Assembly (NCBI GenBank): GCA_033064195.1 | Contig: JARBJD010000027.1 | Location: 124,001 to 188,000 of the forward strand | Length of the DNA stretch: 64,000 nt | Reading direction: 5' to 3' | From: Blattamonas nauphoetae | Lineage: Eukaryota; Preaxostyla; Oxymonadida | Shown here: positions 12,801-24,800 of the stretch, one piece after another | Numbering within the stretch: the first letter of the stretch is position 1 | How the letters are laid out: each line of letters opens with the position of its first letter | Position numbers and translations under genes: made by a program | Notes under the pieces: generated by a model | Told to the model about the DNA's origin: nothing | Database searches by the model: none | The model's input: only the letters and a program-made list of their open reading frames with translations

Positions 12801-15800
12801 CAGATTTGTGATTCATTCTCGACTTTAAACTCAACATGAGAATATCGAGGCGATCTCATCGTCGTCATCGGTGATGATCATTGGTTTTCGAAGTGGAATT
12901 ATCGTGCACTATCCTGGACAATGTCCTTCAGTGTTTGAGTTCAACTTTTTGTGCTCTTTTCATAAGAAATGATGAAAACCACGAGTAAGACAGAGTAGAT
13001 GTTGGTTGATTTTTGTCATGGTGGAATTCTATCTCGCAAAAAACCAGATTTTAGCTCCTCGTCTGTCAAAATACCTGTGAACTGAACCCGATTAAAGAAA
13101 ACTTTGGAACTATGGCCCGGGAGAGTAAGTAGGTCTCTTCTGAGATGAGAACAACCATTTATCTTATATAATTCAAAATCTCTCAGTGCGATTACCTGAC
13201 GATATATGACAGTGGTCATTGAAATGGAGTTCCATCCGTTCTTTCAACCTCTTGTAAAACGTGTCGTCGAAAAAATATGCATGTAAAAGGACTGTTCATT
13301 TACGAACAATCACTGTTCATTTCTGAACAATTATGTTCATTTCTGAAAAATTAAAGTACATTTCTGAACAATTATGTTCATTTCTGAATAATTAAAATCT
13401 ATTTCTGAACAATAAAAATGCATTTCTGAACAATTATGTTCATTTCTGAATAATTAAAATACAATTCAGAACTAGTCTAGCTGTACTTCTTCCAAAACGC
13501 TGATCATGTCAGAAGGTCAAGAAATTATGAATTATGGTTTGATGTCGATTGTGTCAACTTCGAGAGTCCCGTTTCATCCAAATCATTTCGCGCTCAATGA
13601 TCGTTGACGTGAGCAAAGACATCAGTACATACCAAGAGACGGAAGGTGAAACAGCGACGACGCGAAACAGGAAATGGACGAGGTGACAACGACGCTGCGC
13701 AACACGAAATGGACGAGGTGACAACGACGCTGCGCAACACGAAATGGACGAGGTGACAACGACGCTGCGCAACACGAAATGGACGAGGTGACAACGACGC
13801 TGCGCAACACGAAATGGACGAGGTGACAACGACGCTTCGCAACGTGAGATGGACGAGGTGACAACGACGCTGCGCAACGCGAGATGGACGAGGTGACAAC
13901 GACGCTGCGCAACGCGAAATGGACGAGGTGACAACGACGCTGCGCAACGTGAGATGGACGAGGTTACAACGACGCTGCGCAACACGAGATGGAGGAGGTG
14001 ACAACGACGCTGCGCAACGTGAGATGGACGAGGTGACAACGACGCTGCGCAACGCGAGATGGACGAGGTGACAACGACGCTGCGCAACGTGAGATGGACG
14101 AGGTGACAACGACGCTGCGCAACGTGAGATGGACGAGGTGACAACGACGCTGCGCAACGTGAGATGGACGAGGTGACAACGACGCTGCGCAACACGAGAT
14201 GGACGAGGTGACAACGACGCTGCGCATCGTGAGATGGACGAGGTGACAACGACGCTGCGCAACGTGAGATGGACGAGGTGACAACGAAGCTGCGCAACGC
14301 GAGATGGACGAGGTGACAACGACGCTGCGCAACGTGAGATGGACGAGGTGACAACGACGCTGCGCAACGTGAGATGGACGAGGTGACAACGACGCTGCGC
14401 AACGTGAGATGGACGAGGTGACAACGACGCTGCGCAACGTGAGATGGACGAGGTGACAACGACGCTGCGCAACGTGAGATGGACGAGGTGACAACGACGC
14501 TGCGCAACGTGAGATGGACGAGGTGACAACGACGCTGCGCAACGCGAGATGGACGAGGTGACAACGACGCTGCGCAACGTGAGATGGACGAGGTGACAAC
14601 GACGCTGCGCAACGTGAGATGGACGAGGTGACAACGACGCTGCGCAACGTGAGATGGACGAGGTGACAACGACGCTGCGCAACGTGAGATGGACGAGGTG
14701 ACAACGACGCTGCGCAACGTGAGATGGACGAGGTGACAACGACGCTGCGCAACGCGAGATGGACGAGGTGACAACGACGCTGCGCAACGCGAGATGGACG
14801 AGGTGACAACGACGCTGCGCAACACGAAATGGACGAGGTGACAACGACGCTGCGCAACACGAGATGGACGAGGTGACAACGACGCTGCGCAACGCGAGAT
14901 GGACGAAGTGACAACGACGCTGCGCAACACGAGATGGACGAGGTGACAACGACGCTGCGCAACGCGAGATGGACGAAGTGACAACGACGCTGCGCAACGC
15001 GAGATGGACGAGGTGACAACGACGCTGCGCAACACGAAATGGACGAGGTGACAACGACGCTGCGCAACGCGAGATGGACGAAGTGACAACGACGCTGCGC
15101 AACACAAGATGGACGAGGTGACAACGACGCTGCGCAACGCGAGATGGACGAGGTGACAACGACGCTGCGCAACACGAAATGGACGAGGTGACAACGACGC
15201 TGCGCAACACGAGATGGAGGAGGTGACAACGACGCTGCGCAGGGCATCCTGTGGGAGTGCCCATAACCAAACTAGGGCTCTCCCACTCCGTATGAGTGAT
15301 ATGGTCTAATAATAAAATGTGATGGGTGGTCCAGTCAGATCTCACCAATGGACAAATATCAAGAGTTTCCATTGACAAAAATCAACCATCTGTTGACAAA
15401 GGATTGTGGTGACGGAGGTACCAGTTGATTCGGGCTTTGATACAGCGAACTCAAAGTCCGAAATGAGGACTGCACAGATTCACCATCATCCTCACATATT
15501 TCACATTCATCGTCACTATCACCTCAAAAGTCACATTTTACAGCCTCACAGTTGATTCGAAAGCGAAATAGGCTCTACACGACAAGTCACTACAAGTTTT
15601 TCTGATACAGGAGATGGCAGCTTTTTATCTCGAAATGCGGTCGAAAAATGTCAATGGAAACAATCCTCACAATCAAAGACTAAGAATACGGAATACCTTT
15701 CCGTTGTTTTACATACGCAGCCGTCATTAATGAACATTGCGTCGTCGGATATCGAAACGATGTCTAGCCCATCCGATCCTTGCGATCCTCAACCTGCCGA

Positions 15801-18800
15801 TCAAGACATCGGCAGAGCAGAAAGGAGAAGGACAGTCCGGTGGAGGAGACACTTCATCCTTTTACGGCCCTTCGGAGGAGTGAGATCGTCGAGGATGGAT
15901 GAACGACGGGGATCCAGCGCAAGAGGACAAATGAGTCAAAATCTCAACTACATCGTTCCAACAAACTATTTTTCGTTACCATGTCGACAAATCAAAATTT
16001 GAATAGGGAAAGTACACTTCCCGAAGATCGGGCTCACTTCCCCACCTTGACGCCAATTTCTGGAACATAGAAGCTCATATTCGGCTTTATCTTTGACTTG
16101 CTGATCACCCCCGCGCAGGCTTATTCCACTACTTCCGATAGTAGGTACTCTCCGACAGTCAGAATTGATGGCCATCGATCAAGCGATCCTCAAAGACGCA
16201 ACTCGCTATTCTTCATCATGCACTCTCGACTCGGGAAAGGCCGAATCAGCGGAGCCATTATTTAAGGCCGTTGTTGTCTTAATCTGCGAATATGGAGGAC
16301 CGGACGCGGGACTCCTTCCACCAACCAGTTTAAACTCGAAATACTGCAAAACAACTTTGATCAGAATGAAATATTTGGTTCTTCGAATTTCTATCACAAA
16401 ACGGTCACATGGGGCCATCCATCAGCAAATTCAAAATCGAATGAAATTCTCTGATCAGCCGGGAAAGCGAGAAAGATACTCGCAAATTTTTAGTTTCCCG
16501 CTCACATGGACCCACTCCCTCATTTAGAAAATCAAAAATTCGTGCAAAGCTCTCCTCGACCCTCGCGAGTCATGTCTGCCTGCCGATCAAGACATCGGCG
16601 GGGCGGAAGGGGCGAGGATCAGTCCCACGGAGGGGACACCTCAACCACTTCGTGCCCTTCAAAAGAGCGACGCCGCGAGGGCGGGAGACAAACAAAGCCG
16701 AATCAAAACGGGGATAGCATCGAGCAAGAAAGTACAGAAAAAGCAATTTGAAGAAGGTCAATCAGAAACCATCCATCAATTTCGAAACTCAGACAGGGAG
16801 AAGATTAAACATTGCTAAACGGAAAAGGGAAAAGCACTCGGACGATTAAGAAGGGTGGAATCGAGTGACAAACCAGTGAAGAGGGTTGAGAAAGACAGAA
16901 CAAAAATCAGGGAGCAAAAAGGAAATCACCCTCGTTCCCACTGCTCTCTATCAACGTCGACGCCATCACTCCCTACACTGTCCCTGCTGTCCAATTGTTC
17001 AATTCTTACCGAAAGATCGTCCACCACCACTATCCACTCCGGACACGGACACATTTGCACAAGTTCACTCAGTATTCGTGGTTCCACAGACAGGGCGGGT
17101 GCCACTCCCCGCTGACACTCTCGTAGCTCTGGCTCACTCTCAGAAAAGGTGTGAGCTGAAAAAGGGGCGTTCTTGTGTCTGGAAAGAAGAACGTAGATGT
17201 CGGTCGACATGTCAAGCTGACTGCAATTTGCGTTTGACAGTGTATACTTATCGTTGCCGATGCCCGTCAGATTCACACCCTAAAGTACTCAGTTCATCGT
17301 CAATTACAGCTCTCTCCATTCCCTTTCCTTCGTTCGTATGAATGAGAATTTTGACAAACCAACAACTTGCGAGGCGACATTGTGTTGGAGTGTTCCTCGA
17401 ATCATCTCGAGCTTCCTTTCAGAGGAAGACGTATAGTTTCACCAAGCAGCTCAAGTCGGATTCAACTTTGAAGCTTAATTGCGGAGGAAGACAAAAGGTT
17501 TCACAAAACAGCTCAAAGCAGATTCACCACTGGAGCAGTGCCTCTTTTGATGGGAAGCTAGCTCTAACATCGAGCACGTTTGTCTTTCCCCTCCCAACAA
17601 CGAAGTCGTCATCTCTCATTGTTGTGGGGAACTCTGAACCGCTACAATCTCCAATCGCTGAATACAAGTGCATCAGGGCAGTTTCTTCCACGCTGGCTTG
17701 TCCACATCACGGTCGAAGTGATGGTCATGCTAACTCAAGCAATACAGAGGGAGAAGACGGAGAAGCAGCAAAACACTCTCCAACGCTCTCAAATATCACG
17801 TCTCACTGAACTATCCATCTGATTGAAATCAGTTTTCGATTATCCATTCGAAATGAGGAATCACCAGTGTCTGTCTTGTCACAGTCACCTGCTTGATAGT
17901 CAGTTTTCCAGTACTTTGCAAGGACAACCCGATTCGGATGACGAGCTGAAGACAAAGATCAGTTGAGACTCGGTCAACACTATTAGGTGAAAGACTCACC
18001 AAAGAACAACCAGCATGCGTGTGTGGTTAGCATCGCTATTCCAAAATAGATCATTCTGTCCATCAGACGCCATCCATCTATCAGCAGAACATTCCCACTC
18101 GTTCGGTTCTCTCATTTTGTTCCGAACGCAACTTCAAGAAGTCGATGAGACCAATCCTCACAATGACACAGCAAACATCGAAGGCCATTCAAGAATTTTT
18201 GCCCAGCACTACCTCAAGCAGAGTCTTATACGAAGAAGAGGAAGAAGAAAGTAAGAAACCCTTTCAAGGAATCAGTAACAGTTCCGCCATACACAAGTTT
18301 TTGAGGGGAGACATCATCATCGTCCCGAACATTCCCGACTCTCACGTGGTAATCCAGCCAGCCGATCAAGACATCGGCGGGACCGAAGTTACGGAGACCT
18401 GTCCGATGGAACGGATACTCCGTGGATTTTGGGTCCTTCAAATGAGCGGCATCGTCGAGAGCGGGATGCTTTGGAACCGAGACAAAACGAACCACTTTCT
18501 CACTCAACCAACTTCACTCCATTTAGCTTCAACCATTTGACCTGTTTTCAACTCTTTCGATGGGACACTCCATCCACCGACTCGCAACGGCGTCAAATTC
18601 ACACAACATGTCGATCACCACTATTGTTGTTTATTTTATGTGTGACAGGGAATTGAATGGCAAGACAAAATCATAGCAGCAAAAACAGGGAACAGTTCAA
18701 GGCTCTCCTCGACCCTCACGTGGTAGTCCAGCCAGCCGATCAAGACATCGGCGGGGCCAAAGTTGCGAAGACATGTCCGTTGGTTCGGACACTTCGCGTA

Positions 18801-21800
18801 TTTTGGGCCTTTCAAATGAGCGGCATCGTCGAGGGCGGGAGTCAAGCCAGACAACAGAACAGATTGCAAAGATTGCAGCTCAGTTGGACAAATCATATAC
18901 AACCCTGCTCCAATCATTATCAATCTCAGAACGAACACATGAACATCGATCAAACAGATCCTCTGAGATTGGAATCCGGGGAGAGATGTGCTGTGACATT
19001 CTCTTCATCGGAGGAAAGAGAAACAGTGTCATCACGGATTGGATTGTCAAGCACTCTCGAATCGGAGAGTGAAGTTTTAGCTGCTGAACATGAAGAAAAT
19101 CCAAGTGGTTCTCCACTCAGGATGCAAATTGGCAAGCTCATGAGTCATGACGCCGGTAAAACCAGCAGTACGGTTCGACTCGTCTACTATTCTCCATCGA
19201 GCTGTCGAAGACATGAAAGGGAGAGACGAGTCTGCTGAGTTTCATGTTTGCTAACGAGACACCATTGTCTCTACCAAATCTGAAGGGGACGATGCAACGA
19301 TCATGAGGAGGAACCACACACCCCTCGTTTGGAGCCCATCAAAGTTATAAAAGTCGTTGCATCCCTCTTGACCTCCACCCACTCCAACAGCATGTAAAAC
19401 CGGACGGATTTTTCCCGGTCTTCTGTCGGAGTGTCTCACACGGACCAGGTGAGTGCGTGGAGGAAGCCTCTCGATCTATAGTCTGGATTTAACCCGATAC
19501 TTTAATTTAACCCGATACCCTCCACAGTGTCACTGGTTACCCAAATTTATCTGTTTTCGTCATTTCCCCCACAACCTCATTTTATGCGTCTCGATTTTTG
19601 TGCTCAAAATGATACAAAAGTGGTGATTGGCCATCGTTTGATGACGAGAACCAATAAATGGGAGGTTTTGCATGATGTGTCCATTTCATTTTTCAAAGGG
19701 TCGATCTGGATGACCTCTAAATTTGCCTCTTTAACGAACTCTCAACGAAATCATTTAGCAAATGACATCAAAAAGATAGCACAGAACAAACTTGGTGATG
19801 ATTATCAAAATATTTTCGTCCATATTCTTATGAATTGTGAATGGGGGATACAAGTCAAGAACACAATTTTTTGGAGAGAAAAGGGTCCGTTATATTTGAT
19901 GATTTTCTGTTTATCTGATAGAGAGAGAGTGGACGAAGCTGTTGGAATTGGTTAAAGCTTACAAGGTCATGGTTCATCACGACCAAATCGTGATGCTCCA
20001 AGCTCTTGTGTCTCTTTATCCTTCCGCAGAACTGGCACAGGCTGGATTCCCGGCAGATTACAACGCTCTCCGCCAACCTAAAAGGTTGGCAAAGGAAGGT
20101 GTCTACAAAAAACAATATAAACCAGTTTCTCCAAACAGCAGGAAGTTGTCCACCCCAGATTTTGTTGAACTGTATCAATGGATCGAACTTAACACCACCG
20201 TGTCATGTGAGACACAGGTGGTCAACGGTTGTCCATCTTTTGAAGACTGCCTCGGTATGTTCGGCCCCACCACACAACCTCCACGTCTCCTCCCACCAGG
20301 CCAATTCAATCCGTTCTTGGTCAAGAAATGGATTTGGGAAAGAAGAATGACACAAAGTACGAAAGCAAACCTTTTCCGTGGTTTTATCAAGGATTGTCCA
20401 ACTTCTCCAATAAAGATTGGCATGTTCAGAAAAGCCACGAGAAACATAAGAAGAGCCAAACGACGCACAGATGTCTGTCCGAAATGTGATCGGCTCACGT
20501 ATGTCAGAAAAGTCAAACAAGAGTTAATTCAACGAAACAAAATCATACCAGATGAACTCAATTTAGAAGAAACAATTCTTGAGATGCATCGGCAACATGC
20601 AAAACAGCAAAGGGCAGCGATCGATCATGATATTGCGAGTTGCGGCGTGAACGAAGTTGTTTGTATGTCAGACTTCAAAGAAAACTGGAAATTCTTCTTA
20701 AGAGACACACAAGGATCGAAGGAATTCTATTCCTTTCAACAAGTATCTCATCTAGGCTGTTTCGTGGTCTCTAACACGATCGGTTCGATTGATCGGAATT
20801 TTACCCATATTTTTTCAACCAACCTCAACCATGATGGTTTTTTTGTTGTTTCGGCATTCAATCGTCTGCTATCAACTCCTCCATTCACAACAGCCACAAA
20901 AATCACATTTATCTTCGATACTGGTACACATTTTCGAAATGGCGTCGTCCTCTGTAGACTGCTCTCCACCACGTCATTGGACCTCTCAAACAAGTCCATT
21001 CACGTGAGATTCTTTAATGAATGTCACGGAAAGTCCTATGTTGACGCATCCTTTGGAGAATTGACAAACCTGGTACGGAACAACCTTGGCGAACAAGTTA
21101 TCACTACCATCCCACAATTTATTCAATTCTTAAAGCAACAACAAGCGATGGAACACCTGAGAGCAAATCACACTTTCATTCATTTTCAGCCAGAAACGCC
21201 AGGACCACTCAATTCGCTGGTTTTTCATGGTATTTCTTTTTACCTGAATTACACACGTGATGCGATTCCAATCAAAGCAACAGGCCTTCCAACCGACGAT
21301 CCGGATAAATGGGACACAATCATTGAATCATTCCGACTCAAGACACGAAACCATCCTGAAAAGGAGTTTCCAGAAGCAGTTCCACATTTCAGGAGTGGTA
21401 CAAGTGAGCAAACACTAAACCAAATCAAAAATCGAGAAGAAGGGATATCTCCGCTCAAAAGAATATCACAAAATCGCTCCAAGAGCTCAAAACGGAGACG
21501 TTCACCATCATCGGATGACGAAGTGACTCAGGAGGAAGAATCTCATCTATCAGAGACTGCAGATTCAACTGCAGTCAGAAGAAAGGAGGCGTGGATTGAC
21601 GGACTTTACTCCCGACATCCAACTGTTGAGAGACGCTGCAGACCACGTCGAAGATACGACTGACGAAAACAGCACGAATCACGACAAAGTTTGGAATAAA
21701 AATTGTTTCATCTCACATTTAATCATTTTTTCAATCAATTTTTCTAAAAATTAATGTTTGAGAGGTGTTTCGTTCCAATTGGACAAATCATAGAAAATCT

Positions 21801-24800
21801 CCCAAATCTTTGAGTTGTTGAAGTCATGTTCGATCAGACCCACAACAATGGAAAAAGACCGCCCAATCTCACCTCCTCTTTCACCACGAGATGTTTCGCA
21901 TCTCATGAGTGGAAGTGATATAAGATCACTTCCATCTCGAGTGGAAAGAGGTTTGAAAATTTACGCGGAGCACAATGTGACACTTGACACCGTCGTTCAA
22001 GCTGGTGTTTGCAGCGAAGCGGCTCTGAAACGTGGAAGAAAAGCTGAAAAAGAAAATCGTCCACCTGGAAAAGATGGAAGGCCACTATTGATGACAACTC
22101 GTGATGAGAGTGAACTATATGACAAAATTCTGACCAAAATCGTTGAGAAAAATCCCATGAAAAAGGCTGAGATTCTTCAAGAAGTTTGTTTTTTTCACGG
22201 TTTTCATTTTCTAGATGAATGGTATTTACGCAAAGAGCGTGAGATTCAATCCTGACCATCCCACGTTGAGCATGTGGAACGTCAACGCTTTCCTCAAACG
22301 CCATTCTCTCCTCGACACAATGAAACCTGGGTATCTAGACCCTGATCGGTTGAAAGCAAGCACTCGTGCGAACATTGTGGGTTGGTTTGAACTTTTGGAA
22401 AATACCATAAAATCGGAAAACATCCATGAAGATCTAATCTTCAACATGGATGAATCATCTCTCCGGATCGGAGAAGACTATTCATCTTTAGTGGTTTACT
22501 ACGCTGGTGAACCATGTCCTCCGATTCCGTCCTCTTCTCGAGTCCAAAATGCTACTCTCGTGGGAACAGTCAATTCGACCGGAATTCATCTGGATCCTAT
22601 TTTACTCTGGCCTTCAAAGCTTCCGGTGAAAGAATTCGAAAAATTTGGTCAACACCACATCAAGGTCAATAACAACGAATCGGGATGGATGAACACAAAG
22701 ACATACGTTGAAATTATGTCCAACAACATAATTCCAGAAATCGTTTCTTTTCGTCACGCAATCCACAAATCAAATCGAAATGCTCTGCTATTGATGGACG
22801 GGCATCTCACAAGGCACAATCAAGAAATTATTGCCCTTTGTCAGCAGCACCATATCCATATTCTCATCTACCCATCACACACCTCACACATTCTTCAGGT
22901 GTGTGATCAGTTCATCTTCTCCAATTTGAAGCAACAATTGAAACGATTATTCATTCCACCATCATCTTCAAGCATTGTCGACTATCGGGTCAACCTGGCA
23001 AAGGCTCTTCCTGACGCTGTTGGTGAAGCGTTCAAATCGTCGACCATCTTGGCGTCATTCAACCGATGTGGGTGTTTTCCCCTTTCTCTGGAGGCGACTC
23101 TGATGAACCTGAAAAAATTCTGTCCGCAAATTGATATTTCATTCCTTCACCAATTTAACACTCGAACCGACCTCCTCCTCAAACCAAGTTCTTTTCTCCC
23201 TCCAAATGAGGTCCAAACCAATCACGGATCTCTGCTGACCTCATTTCACAACATTATGAAAACAACTCCCAGGAAACAGACTCTCATCACAGATTTCACT
23301 GTTCCTCGCGAATATATTTCTCGAGATTCACAATCAAGGAGAGTGAGGGACCGCCCAGCTCCACGTCGCCGCCGAAGCCACTCTCGATCCGAAAGTGATG
23401 AAGCAGGTCCCGAATCTCGGAGAAGGCTTGTTCGTCGAGAAATGGTGCGAGATGACGATTAAGAAGAATCCTGACACTGACTTATTGAAACAATAAAGTC
23501 GATCAAATAGTCAAAATATCACTTCACAATTACGTATAATTATATTTTGTTCCCAAAAATATCCAAAATGATTCGTAAAAATGGAGAAAGAAGCAATGAA
23601 AAAAATGATGTGTTCTGATCAACCACGGAAGAGTATCGGGTTTTATCAAAGTATCGGGTTTTATCTACACTATAAAGGTCACAGCCAGTCGTGCAGAGAC
23701 TCCGCGACTGTGCGAGCGCCTTTTGTAAGCCTCAGAGAGGACACGGTCCAGCAGAGCAAGCTCTGGAAGAATGAAAGATATCTCTTCTTTTATTTGTTTA
23801 TTCTTTGTTGCTCTGTATTCTAGGTTCCTTTCAACTCCTCATACGGAGTGGGAGAGCCCTAGTTTGGTTATGGGCACTCCCACAGGATGCCCTGTTTAAA
23901 CAAACTAGTGCTCTCCCACGAGTAGCTCTTCTTAAAAAGGGCGCTCGTGGATTCTGATGGGAATCAGATCCAATGATGATCGTGCTCTGCGCTTTCGCAG
24001 GCACAAGCCAGTTTTTCTCCGCCCATTCGCGCTTTTCTGGTGCTTGGGGCTGATCCCCCCAAGAGTAATTTTTTTTTGCTCTCCTTTCTCCCGCCCTTTG
24101 GGCTGATTGTCTCATTATGATTTTATATCTAGTGAGAAATATAATTGATTATTTTATGAGATCTGGTAATTTTTTGTCCATGGGTTCGGTTCATCTCTGC
24201 AGCCACGGACAAAAGTTTGCGGGCACCCTTGACCGCGTTTATCAGCACATGGATTTTTCTACATTTTTGACAAACACTTCACAGCAATGGAAGAATGTTA
24301 TTTCTCTAATATCATTCAATAATAGTCTGTTGAAGTGAAAAACATGATGAGAGATTGAAGTGACCGGGGAGGAAATTTTAGTGGCGGCAACCTACACTGT
24401 TCTCCTCTTTCAGGGAGAGGAGACGTGATCAGTGGAGTGAGTTTCTCCAATGAAAACGATCAGTCTCCTCTCCTCATCGAGATACAGTTGGAGATGTGAC
24501 GAAAATGAGTGAAATTCTGTTTCTTCATCTCTCCTCTACGAGCCTTGTCGACACACCAAACACTCCCAATGCTCTTGTGAAAGAAGATCATGTTTTCATT
24601 TGCTTATTTGTGTTGAGTTGTAGAGAGACATCGATCGTGTCATTCTTGTCAAACTTCGTACGAACAGCGAATGACTGGAATCCATTGGGTGGAGACGGAA
24701 TCCGCACTCTGATGATCATAGGGAGTGTTTGGTGTGTCGACAAGGCTCGTAGAGGAGAGATGAAGAAACAGAATTTCACTCATTTTCGTCACATCTCCAA

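Larger units (their letters stand above)
19479..23672 (+). mobile_element. Two-gene pogo-type DNA transposon
   Basis: The ends are inverted repeats containing AACCCGATACTTT twice in tandem (left 19479-19520, right about 23630-23672), with TA on the outside. It carries two plus-strand genes: an RNase-H-fold protein with an HGK motif (19584-21663) and a pogo-like transposase (21848-23462). It is nested in DIRS-like element X. Both genes are open and have tiny introns, so the copy looks intact and young. Confidence 0.75.

Noticed and set aside
13554-15378. Long minus-strand open frames (427-594 codons) in three frames
   Set aside because: They are produced by the 35-bp tandem repeat, whose length is not a multiple of three, so each frame shows the same 35-residue peptide. 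No start, domain or splice evidence.
18701-18841. tRNA or self-cleaving ribozyme in the structured repeat
   Set aside because: No cloverleaf, no A/B-box pair and no hammerhead or HDV-type core could be traced.
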